Source: Dunaliella salina (lineage: Eukaryota; Chlorophyta; Chlorophyceae; Chlamydomonadales; Dunaliellaceae). Taken from it: 13,666 nt of DNA. Within the stretch, counting starts at the first letter, position 1; each line of letters opens with the position of its first letter. The DNA lies in contig MU070213.1 of the NCBI GenBank assembly GCA_002284615.2, forward strand, positions 33,334-46,999, read 5' to 3'. Positions 10,801 to 13,666 of this stretch are shown here, piece after piece. A model generated the notes under the pieces. That model was not told the origin of the DNA. It saw nothing but the letters and a program-made list of their open reading frames with translations, and ran no database searches. The position numbers were made by a program, and so were the translations under genes.

Positions 10801-13647
10801 TGAAACAAACATGCAGCATTCCGTTGCAAGCATAATTATTTGCATAAGTTTGCATAGTCTTTCGTCATACAATTTTTCTTCTACACGTGAACCCTGCGCT
10901 TCCTTGGCCATGAGCGCATCTACACAAGATCTGACCCTTACCTCCTATTTGCCCTTCCTACGTGCAATGAAGAGCGCCTGTGAAACATAAAATTTAGTAG
11001 GATAGCTAATCCAAGGAAGAAAACCTAAAGAGGCAATGGTTGCGGGTTTTTTGCTCAATTTCCCACACAGCTGCTTGCCACAGTAGGCTTGATTAATCCC
11101 TCCTTTCAAGCCTTCATCCTAGGCTGGCCAATTTCCTCTTCTATACACTTTTAAATGTTAGCACTGAACATACAGGCATACTGTTTTGGTGTATGGCATA
11201 TGCCAACCCTACTTCAACAAATCCTGCAGGCTCCTCTTTTAAGCAATGGTGGTAAATGTTTGCCTTCTTACCTGCCAACACGTCTGAGTACATCTGCTGA
11301 AACTCTGCCTCTTTCTGGGCCTCGGCCTCCTGCTTCTTGCGCTGCGCCATGCATGCAGACCAAACACATTCAAGGTTACAATGTGGGCTGGCGCAAACAA
11401 CACAATGCTTCTTGGGCTGTGCCATGAATCCAGATCAAACATATGCAAGCTTACATTGTGGCCTGAGCCACACATTACAATGCTTCTTGCGCTGCGCCAT
11501 GCATGCAGATCAAACATATGCAAGGTTGCACTGTGGCCTGGCGCACACATCACAATGCCTCTTGCGCTGCGCCATACATGCAGATCAAACGTATGCATAC
11601 AGTTACGTTGTGCCCAGGCAAACCTACAAAGAAAGAAGGCTGGATAAAATCACAGTACAATCAAATCTGGTAGGCTTTCACAATCTGCATCGACGCAGAA
11701 ACAAGCCATTTTGCATGGCACTGGCTCACAGTGGAAAAAAAAAGTCACAGGTGTAGTGACATAAAAATCGACACCATTGAAACCACGATGGCAAAAGGAT
11801 GGCACCAATGACATCAAATGGCACCATGGTGACACCAATGGTTGTTGTTTGAACAAGTGGTGCTCGTGGGTGTCATCATGGCGTCATTTTGTTGACACTG
11901 ATGTAATGCAAGATGACGCCGATAACATCAAAAATGGCACATGGTGACACTGATAACATCAAAAATGGCACCATGATGACACTGATGACATCAAATGGCA
12001 CCCTGGTTACACTGATAGCATCAAAAATGGCACATGGTGACACTGATGACATCAAAAATGGCACCCTGGTGACACTGATGACATCAAATGGCACCCTGGT
12101 TACACTGATAGCATCAAAAATGGCACATGGTGACACTGATGACATCAAAAATGGCACCCTGATGACACTGATGACACCAAAAATGGCACCATGGTGACAC
12201 TGATAACATCAGCAATGGCACACAAGATGACACCGATAATATTAACAATGACACCATGATGATACCAACGATGATACCAATGACACCATGATGATACCAA
12301 TGTGCACCGATTCTATTTTGATGTCATTAATGTCATTTTAATGACACCATAACGGAATTGCACCACTCCTTCAAACAACAACCTCCAGGCCTTGTTGCTT
12401 TTTCATGAAGAGAGAAAGGCTGTGCACAATCATGACTCTTTGGCCAATTCCACTGCTGCCTACATCTGGGCAGCTCTAGTGTGGCTGCCGATGTGCTCAA
12501 CCTATGCTCACCCCAAAAGGACATGCAAGCAGCGTTGTCCACAGATTTCTGTGTCTTGTGAATGCTGTGCATGAGGACTTTCAGCTGGACAAATGCCTAT
12601 GCTCCACTTCGGACTTCCTCTACTGTCCCTGGAGCCTCTACTATTGTTCATTAGCCAGCCTGTAGGCTTTGAAGCTCCATCCTCTGTGACTTTTTCAGGT
12701 ACTGAATCTAGTCTTCAATAGCCTCTGCTCGCATATTCTCCCGGCCCCTGTTATCCTTCATTAGACAACCCATAGGTTTTGATACCCTTCCCCCTGTGAC
12801 TTTGTCAGCTACTCACTGGCATACTCACCAGCCCCTGTTATCCTTCATTAGACAGCCAGTAGGCTTTGACGTCCTTCCCCTTTGTCAGCTACTCACTGGC
12901 ATACTCAACAGCCCCTGTTATCCTTCATTAGACAGCCAGTAGGCTTTGACGTCCTTTCCCTTTGTCAGCTACTCACTGGCATACTCACCAGCCCCTGTTA
13001 TCCTTCATTAGACAGCCCATAGGTTTTTATGCCCTTCCCCTTTGTCAGCTACTCACTGGCATACTCACCAGCCCCTGTTATCCTTCATCAGCCAGCCCCT
13101 AGGTTTTTATGCCCTTCCCCTGCAACTCCGTCAGCTATTCACCAGCCCCTGCTATCGTCCATAAGCTGGCCCATTGGCTTTGATGGCTTTCCCCTGTGAC
13201 TCCGTCAGCTCTCACTGGCACGTTCAATAGCCCCGTCCTTGGCTTTTGACTTTGCCATCTTGCTCTTAAACAAATTTACCTCAAGCACCCCGCACACACA
13301 AATCCATTCTGTGAGACCCTGAGTAAATCCTTGCATGCACATACACGCCCAGAGCATAAATCGATTCTCAGAATCTTTCACTGGTGACTTTGTCACCTGC
13401 CTCACTTGTGCACCTGAAAGCCTCCCTCTCAGCCACTTGCTCCACTGCTCCTTTACAGCGCACAACATCAAATGCCTTTGCTCCTGCGTGCAACTCCAAA
13501 TGGTTTTGCTCTTTGCACTGATGAGCCAGTGTTATGACTTCAAACCCTACCTCAGTGGCACGCCTGAATGCCTCATCCTTGGCCCTCAGCTCCGCCTGCT
13601 TTGCTGCGCGCTTACTACGGATGCGCTCCTGGAGGTCATCTTCCGGC
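3473..13647 (-). CDS. spliced gene for a coiled-coil protein, 5' partial
   Basis: Inferred model on the minus strand: exons 13647-13551, 11341-11272, 8680-8574, 7895-7818, 5576-5456 and 3621-3473, about 206 codons, open upstream beyond the window. Introns run from about 0.7 to 2.6 kb. Every exon has AG before it and GT after it, except the last, which ends in TGA. The phases at the five junctions (0, 1, 0, 0, 1) all agree. Exons 1-4 are dominated by K, E, Q, R and A, as expected for a long coiled coil. Exons 5-6 carry EQDYDPL and FDPLKRDW, then a Gly/Ser stretch. Cytoskeletal or ciliary coiled-coil proteins have such composition, but this is inference and I recognise no family. Skipped extra exons (for example 10919 downward, or 4672-4613) remain possible. 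No transcript evidence is available. Confidence 0.55.
3571..4090. repeat. irregular minisatellite derived from the exon 6 acceptor
   Basis: Plus-strand units contain GGTCACCTGCAGTCAGTGTA, then CGCAGGGCAATCCAATCCC and TCTATAAAGGAT. Copies of the acceptor/exon junction fall at about 3621 (the proposed true site), 3710, 3790, 3867, 3925, 3992 and 4083, so spacing is irregular at 58-91 bp. On the minus strand each unit reads CTGCAG|GTGAC followed by a version of the exon's TTAAAGAGGGATTGGAT. A ~91-bp duplication including ATTCCTGGCCTTGATCCAAT also occurs (3571 and 3662). Confidence 0.8.
4147..4268. repeat. short imperfect repeats
   Basis: The motifs GCGTGCAACAATCAGCAC and ATGCGCACCCAAAA recur several times at 20-35-bp spacing. 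No coding meaning is evident. A 176-codon plus frame that crosses it (4093-4623) is Cys/His/Asn-rich repeat translation followed by unremarkable sequence. Confidence 0.65.
4592..4760 (-). CDS. candidate exon within the exon 5-6 intron
   Basis: The minus-strand frame reads SVKLIEHLARDHKPALD, then TQRMALSKALVGAPNGIPRR and GALFRIVLEQRRE, and ends in TGA. The opposite strand has several stops here. Upstream of about 4760 the frame runs into a Cys/Met-rich GCATATGC-like repeat, so coding would begin near 4760-4730; GAACATCTTGCAAG is one possible acceptor. A 60-bp sub-segment, 4672-4613, is bounded by GGCCTTAG and C|GTAGAG. It enters with two bases and leaves one, so it could be inserted between exons 5 and 6 without breaking the frame. 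I cannot tell whether it is a cassette exon, part of another gene or chance. Confidence 0.35.
4761..5140. other. intron sequence without a supported gene
   Basis: A stretch rich in GCATATGC, CATGCATG and similar palindromic alternations covers about 4780-4835. The remainder is unique sequence with only short frames on both strands. Confidence 0.4.
5141..5191 (+). repeat. dispersed 50-bp repeat, copy 2
   Basis: CAAGGTTACAAGGTTAC is followed by the 31-bp core at 5161-5191, identical to the cores at 374-404 and 8261-8291. The flanks on both sides differ from the other copies, which limits the conserved unit to about 50 bp. Confidence 0.85.
5319..5530. repeat. 79-bp array derived from the 3' end of exon 5
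   Basis: Units sharing GTATCCTGCTCACAAATCAC, GC(A/C)CCTTCAA and TCTTGTGCT begin near 5342, 5421 and 5499, with a partial copy upstream (about 5319-5341). On the minus strand each unit corresponds to the last ~50 bases of exon 5 plus its donor region. The GT is kept at 5455-5454, is GC in the next copy and is lost in the third. In the third copy (about 5341-5266) a plausible reading, DHKVRGSKGPNKYLDL, ends in TAA. Because it is a diverged copy, I do not call it an exon. Confidence 0.8.
5456..5576 (-). CDS. main gene exon 5
   Basis: Minus strand. The acceptor CAAAACATGTAG is followed by 121 bp that reads AQMDDFLRTGNTKAGIYRDV, then ICEQDYDPLSTRSTTLKVQT. The exon ends with a single G before the donor ACAG|GTGCGT. 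It is entered in phase 0, matching exon 4, and leaves one base, matching exon 6. The acceptor's own TAG is in frame directly before the first codon, so the frame opens exactly at the splice site. Composition is ordinary globular rather than coiled coil. Both edges have been tandemly duplicated into the neighbouring introns: the 3' edge at 5342-5450, the 5' edge at about 5630 and 5980. The family is not recognised. Confidence 0.55.
5565..6064. repeat. duplicated 5' edge of exon 5, split by a MITE
   Basis: CATCCATTTGGGCCTACATG (5564 on) is echoed at about 5622 as CATCCATTTAGGCCTGCAGG. On the minus strand these are the exon 5 acceptor with its first codons and a copy ending CTGCAG|GCC. A further ~85-bp block (CCTGCAGGTTCTGT...AAGCAAGCA(A/C)TGCTT...TTTCCTATG) occurs at 5634-5716 and again at 5976-6048. 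The first copy is interrupted by the MITE at 5719-5961. Confidence 0.7.
5719..5961 (+). mobile_element. MITE copy A, 243 bp
   Basis: This is a non-autonomous DNA element without coding capacity. The right end reads inward as TACCGTACAGCTCCGTGACC. The left end is TACCGCTGCGTGACC, the same terminal sequence with 5 bp missing compared with copy B. The interior is rich in AAGGTGCGT-like repeats. TA stands at both borders, as expected for a TA target duplication (Tc1/mariner-like insertion is the likeliest class; inference). The flanks rejoin to a unit matched by the uninterrupted copy at 5976-6064. Confidence 0.75.
6091..6162 (+). repeat. interstitial telomere-like block
   Basis: Repeated CTAGGGTTTAGGG, GTTAGGGGTAACTCC and GGTTAGGTTAGG motifs. 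TTTAGGG is the plant/green-algal type telomere repeat, here mixed with TTAGGG-like variants. The block interrupts a unit of the surrounding minisatellite between CTCCAGCCAGCC and ATCATGCAATACCAACC. Confidence 0.7.
6466..6693 (-). mobile_element. MITE copy B, 228 bp, inverted relative to A
   Basis: The ends are TACCGTACAGCTCCGTGAC on the plus strand and TACCGTACGGCTGCGTGAC read inward from the right, 17 of 19 matching. Internal blocks (CAGTTCGCAC, CTCCATTACG, ACGCACCTT repeats, TGAAAAACCCCAT, CCCCTTGAA) match copy A in reverse order. The flanks GTCACA and TGATGTATCGGGTGACAC rejoin to a normal minisatellite unit such as GTCACACATGACTTG...GTGTGACAC, so the empty site is visible in neighbouring units. 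Confidence 0.8.
7171..7339 (-). CDS. candidate exon, low support
   Basis: After the acceptor-like AATCTGAGGCTCAG, the minus strand is open to TGA at 7171. The reading ends TRSRCIEDCLLRRKNAMQVQ, then KHKLTIIEEI, which is helix-like. Further acceptor candidates (CTTCTCAAATACTAG, CTAGCAG) lie inside. The region upstream in the transcript holds two diverged copies of this junction (7395 and 7465), the pattern seen at better exons. Its phase does not fit directly after exon 4, so it is left out of the main model. Confidence 0.2.
7339..7482. repeat. three CTCAGATTTGAG units with palindromes
   Basis: CCTCAG(A/G)TTTGAG(C/A)TCA occurs at 7342, 7395 and 7465. TTTGAGCTCAAA near 7472 is a perfect 12-bp palindrome. 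GAGGTCTC-TC-GAGACCTC at 7451-7468 has complementary 8-bp arms. Confidence 0.75.
7491..7500 (+). promoter_or_regulatory. possible TATA box
   Basis: TATAAAAAAG follows directly after the palindromic repeats at 7339-7482. A plus-strand frame (7473-7739) covers the bases downstream, ending TVLYYDGFGLKKPDQIELL..., but it has no convincing start and no known homologue. The site lies inside an intron of the minus-strand gene, so it may simply be an A/T-rich chance match. Confidence 0.2.
7748..7817. repeat. (AC)35 microsatellite
   Basis: Seventy bases of uninterrupted AC on the plus strand. On the minus strand this is (GT)n starting exactly at the donor of exon 4, CAG|GTGTGT. The Cys-Val and His-Thr frames through it are artefacts. 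Confidence 0.98.
7818..7895 (-). CDS. main gene exon 4, coiled coil
   Basis: Minus strand. The acceptor CAATGATGCGGGCAG is followed by 26 codons, VFDKIQGRLDKALSKTSP and then RETEARLQ. The exon is exactly 78 bp, phase 0 on both sides, and matches exons 3 and 5. The donor CAG|GTGTGT is the first repeat of a 70-bp (GT)n tract, so intron 4 begins in a microsatellite. Composition is charged and helix-prone, like exons 1-3. The plus strand is also open here, so the strand call depends on the phase chain and the coiled-coil pattern. Confidence 0.5.
7995..8180 (+). CDS. possible plus-strand exon, unknown
   Basis: ACTGGCCTAG|G and CCATG|GTAAAA bound 186 bp on the plus strand. The reading contains REGVYELQPLKRLP, IHTLDLIKQQMNIVSDPKSG and QKQPESRLRALQCLP. 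It looks protein-like and has no repeat character. It lies in the intron between exons 3 and 4 of the minus-strand gene. The same frame extends upstream to 7852, over exon 4 on the other strand. It may be a nested gene fragment or chance; I recognise no family. Confidence 0.25.
8261..8310 (-). repeat. dispersed 50-bp repeat, copy 3 (inverted)
   Basis: The reverse complement of this stretch is two CAAGGTTA octamers, then CAAGGCCTCC and the rest of the 31-bp core, identical to the cores at 374-404 and 5161-5191. It lies in the intron between exons 3 and 4, next to a 28-bp direct repeat (TCTTTTGGCAAACTCCT at 8202 and 8230). Confidence 0.85.
8574..8680 (-). CDS. main gene exon 3, coiled coil
   Basis: Minus strand. 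The acceptor TGTTTCTCGGCTGCAG and the donor ACACAG|GTGAGG, both close to consensus, bound 107 bp. Two bases complete the glycine codon begun by exon 2, then 35 codons follow: MEASGIMGES, QETLNHRKKVIEEKQ, RALHKEWQTQ. The exon ends in phase 0. The second half is a typical coiled-coil segment. The intron upstream in the transcript (to about 9000) holds three diverged copies of the acceptor plus the MEASGIMGES part, but not of the coiled-coil half. This marks the 8680 copy as the functional exon and the others as duplicated edges. Confidence 0.6.
8640..9000. repeat. array derived from the exon 3 acceptor
   Basis: Copies of the minus-strand junction CTGCAG|GCATGGAGG start at 8680 (the proposed true exon), 8791 and 8875, with a more diverged one near 8983. 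Spacing is 84-111 bp. Shared blocks are CTCTCTCCCATGAT, GAGGCCTCCATGCCTGCA, GCCGAGAAACAGA and CTACATGGTATC. The long frames on both strands here arise from the repetition. Confidence 0.8.
9032..9242 (+). CDS. possible plus-strand exon, transit-peptide-like
   Basis: Plus strand. A very good acceptor, CATGTGCCTTTCAG, and the donor GTGCAG|GTTAG bound 211 bp open in phase 0, leaving one base. The reading begins PAASSFPLATPTSKLRLQRR, then GCLSFAVQQTAEGTVRRPSL, and ends QAQPVRNAACA. It is rich in Ser, Thr, Ala and Arg with few acidic residues, as organelle-targeting N-termini often are, though no start codon is assigned. It lies inside the intron between exons 2 and 3 of the minus-strand gene. No partner exon was confirmed, and a minus frame is also open here. 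Confidence 0.3.
9243..9904. other. no supported gene
   Basis: Mostly unique sequence in an intron of the main gene. Both strands carry short protein-like frames: plus 9680-9809 ending in TAG, and minus about 9860-9715 with a CTGTCAG acceptor-like site and KIEQYKRLK. They overlap each other and cannot be separated. A strong minus donor-like site, GGGG|GTGAGT, lies near 9535. Confidence 0.35.
9905..10012. repeat. 54-bp direct duplication
   Basis: Two adjacent 54-bp copies (9905-9958 and 9959-10012) begin CCCAAATTCTGGTTATGCT and differ at essentially one base (G/A in GCTGCCTC versus GCTACCTC). On the minus strand the second copy ends a frame at AAGAG|GTAGCA, a donor-like site. The first copy has GC there. 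Confidence 0.9.
10013..10330. other. G+C-rich segment, coding status unclear
   Basis: This segment is visibly richer in G and C than its surroundings. The plus strand from CTCGCCCAG (10036) to CCCAG|GTTATG (10204) is open and reads SSSNFAEPSSSSLAPIMAA and RGVSVDDDNPRHRPGQ. The minus strand reads GIVIINTDAAG and then GGAAGLRKVAG, which faintly recalls the start of an RNase H fold, or in another frame MMGAREELLGSAKLLELI. At most one of these can be right and I cannot choose. A domesticated or decayed retroelement fragment is one possibility. Confidence 0.3.
10331..10746. other. no gene seen
   Basis: A/T-rich stretches (10404-10425) and unique sequence without good splice-bounded frames on either strand. 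Confidence 0.4.
10747..10765. other. perfect short hairpin
   Basis: CTATCACA-AGA-TGTGATAG has eight-base-pair arms and a three-base loop. It is not followed by a T-tract on either strand. It overlaps the stop of the optional minus frame at 10750-10919. Confidence 0.6.
10750..10919 (-). CDS. optional exon between exons 2 and 3
   Basis: Minus strand. After GATCTTGTGTAG the frame is open for 55 codons: two bases, then ALMAKEAQGSRVEEKLYDER and LCKLMQ, followed by a less coding-like tail to TGA. The entry phase (two bases) fits exon 2 exactly. A GT after GCGCAGG (near 10891) would give a 29-bp exon leaving one base, which would also fit exon 3. That donor is weak and no better one occurs before the composition deteriorates. 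It is therefore a possible cassette exon and is not included in the main model. Confidence 0.3.
10920..11271. other. intron 2 proximal part
   Basis: No firm exon. A 36-bp stretch, 10977-10942 on the minus strand, has excellent borders (TATGTTTCACAG and GGAG|GTAAGG), but in the phase required after exon 2 it contains a stop, as it does in phase 0. It is more likely a decoy or an exon of a minor isoform. Confidence 0.35.
11272..11341 (-). CDS. main gene exon 2, coiled coil
   Basis: Minus strand. The acceptor TGCATGCATGGCGCAG and the donor GCAG|GTAAGA, close to consensus, bound 70 bp reading RKKQEAEAQKEAEFQQM and then YSDVLA, plus one base. It enters in phase 0, fitting exon 1, and leaves one base, fitting exon 3 (glycine codon). 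The peptide is strongly helix-forming, with spaced A/F/M/L among charged residues. The acceptor and first bases (CGCAAGAAGCA) are repeated three more times upstream at exact 75-bp steps, with the rest of the exon absent. Only the nearest decoy (11416) is in frame without a stop and would add 25 residues. Confidence 0.65.
11341..11620. repeat. 75-bp array derived from the exon 2 acceptor
   Basis: Minus-strand junction copies GGCGCAG|CGCAAGA(A/G)GCA start at 11341, 11416, 11491 and 11566, exactly 75 bp apart, with a partial fifth unit to about 11620. Each unit also holds CAAACATATGCAAG, ATGCATGCAGAT and CAATGC blocks in plus orientation. The second copy has CACAGCCCAAG instead of CGCAGCGCAAG. 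Confidence 0.9.
11765..12350. repeat. 31-bp minisatellite with 93-bp higher-order period
   Basis: Units near GACATCAAAAATGGCACC, then (A/C)TGGTGACACTGAT. Three distinguishable subunits recur in order with a 93-bp period: the CACATGG type starts at 11929, 12022 and 12115. The edges (11765-11920 and 12200-12350) are degenerate, with ATGATACCAA and GATGTCATT variants. Since 93 is divisible by three, long frames appear on both strands; I do not regard them as genes. Confidence 0.9.
12351..12639. other. no firm gene
   Basis: The minus strand is open from 12707 (after GAAGACTAG) to TGA at 12508, reading VPEKVTEDGASKPTGWLMN and then NSRGSRDSRGSPKWS. This frame overlaps a unit of the 80-bp array and its phase does not fit between exons 1 and 2, so it is not called. 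The rest is unique sequence. Confidence 0.35.
12640..13250. repeat. 80-bp minisatellite related to the exon 1 3' edge
   Basis: GCCCCTGTTATCCTTCATTA starts at 12744, 12831, 12911, 12991 and 13071, and in diverged form at 13144. The 12831-13071 steps are exactly 80 bp. Companion blocks are TTTGTCAGCTACTCACTGGC and AGGCTTTGA. On the minus strand the unit contains GCCAGTGAG, which via intermediate copies at 13211 and 13401 resembles the end of exon 1 (GCCACTGAG|GTAGG). Confidence 0.85.
13205..13440 (-). repeat. two diverged copies of the exon 1 3' end
   Basis: Minus strand: GAGGCTTTCAGG...AAGTGAG ending at 13401, and GGGGCTATTGAACGTGCCAG plus TGAG ending at 13211, both match exon 1's GAGGCATTCAGGCGTGCCAC plus TGAG ending at 13551. 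Translated, they are REAFRCTSE and KDGAIERASE versus KDEAFRRATE. The donor GT is not conserved in the copies, so they are probably non-functional. The frame from exon 1 does stay open through the 13401 copy as far as TGA at 13368. Confidence 0.6.
13551..13647 (-). CDS. first main gene exon in window, coiled coil
   Basis: Minus strand. After ACACACTTAG, 97 bp carry one leftover base and 32 codons: PEDDLQERIRSKRAA, then KQAELRAKDEAFRRATE, followed by the donor GAG|GTAGGG. It ends in phase 0, matching exon 2. The alternation of Arg/Lys and Glu/Asp with Ala and Leu is a clear coiled-coil signature, and no other frame looks comparable. The intron upstream starts in a (CA)n tract that runs off the window, so the 5' part of the gene is missing. 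Reading through the donor, the frame stays open to 13368, so a longer exon is an alternative. Confidence 0.6.
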
Positions 13648-13651
13648 CTAA

Positions 13652-13666
13652 GTGTGTGTGTGTGTG
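13652..13666. repeat. (GT)n microsatellite at the window edge
   Basis: GTGTGTGTGTGTGTG runs to the last base. On the minus strand it is a (CA)n tract ending directly at the CTTAG acceptor of the first exon. Its full length lies outside the window. Confidence 0.85.

Noticed and set aside
10942..10977. 36-bp exon with near-perfect splice borders
   Set aside because: In the phase left by exon 2 it contains an in-frame stop, and phase 0 is also stopped.
11876..12197. Opposed 93-94-codon frames in the 31-bp array considered as repeat proteins
   Set aside because: The 93-bp period keeps several frames open at once; nothing favours one of them.
12508..12707. Minus frame VPEKVTEDGASKPTG... as an exon between exons 1 and 2
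   Set aside because: Overlaps an array unit, has no clear donor, and its entry phase does not follow exon 1, whereas exon 1 joins exon 2 directly in phase.
1..13666. tRNA, rRNA, viral hallmark genes, integrases or full-length transposases
   Set aside because: I looked for the usual motifs on both strands and saw none; only MITE-type non-autonomous elements are supported.

Overview
This window looks like nuclear DNA of a eukaryote with intron-rich genes. It holds no bacterial-type operon, rRNA or tRNA gene, or CRISPR array that I can see. A short interstitial block of TTTAGGG/TTAGGG telomere-like motifs (6091-6162) is compatible with a green alga or plant, but I cannot name the organism. Long open frames are poor evidence here: frames of 100-180 codons arise by chance or from tandem repeats on both strands. 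I therefore relied on short open segments bounded by AG...GT splice signals, on reading-phase agreement between neighbouring exons, and on composition.

The main gene call is a spliced minus-strand gene, partial at its 5' end at the right edge of the window. Its inferred exons, in transcript order, are 13647-13551, 11341-11272, 8680-8574, 7895-7818, 5576-5456 and 3621-3473. All five splice junctions keep the reading phase. The first four exons encode Lys/Glu/Gln/Arg/Ala-rich coiled-coil sequence. The last two encode a non-coiled C-terminal part ending in TGA at 3473-3475. I do not recognise the family. Further minus-strand exon candidates lie to the left (3372-3243, 2063-1942, 1386-1258, 899-798, 192-103) and probably belong to at least one more gene. 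Two plus-strand candidates (7995-8180, 9032-9242) lie inside introns of the main gene. All of these are weaker.

Most of the rest is tandem repeat, roughly from left to right: a 109-bp duplication (130-347), a 48-bp array with a nested 21-bp array (462-745), the same 48-bp family again (2105-2330), a higher-order array with one inverted unit (2380-3150), an irregular 58-91-bp array (3571-4090), a 79-bp array (5319-5530), a ~78-bp array (6050-7145), a ~100-bp array (8640-9000), a 75-bp array (11341-11620), a 93-bp higher-order array (11920-12200) and an 80-bp array (12640-13250).

The most interesting pattern is that many of these arrays are built from copies of an exon edge. Each unit carries a splice acceptor plus the first exon bases, or the last exon bases plus the donor side, and the array extends into the adjoining intron. 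I see this at five of the six exons of the main gene and at one candidate exon on the left. Mobile DNA is nested on top: two inverted copies of a ~230-240-bp MITE with TA target duplications (5719-5961 and 6466-6693), each inside a tandem-repeat unit whose neighbours preserve the empty site. A 31-bp sequence is also identical at three distant places (374-404, 5161-5191, 8261-8291 inverted).
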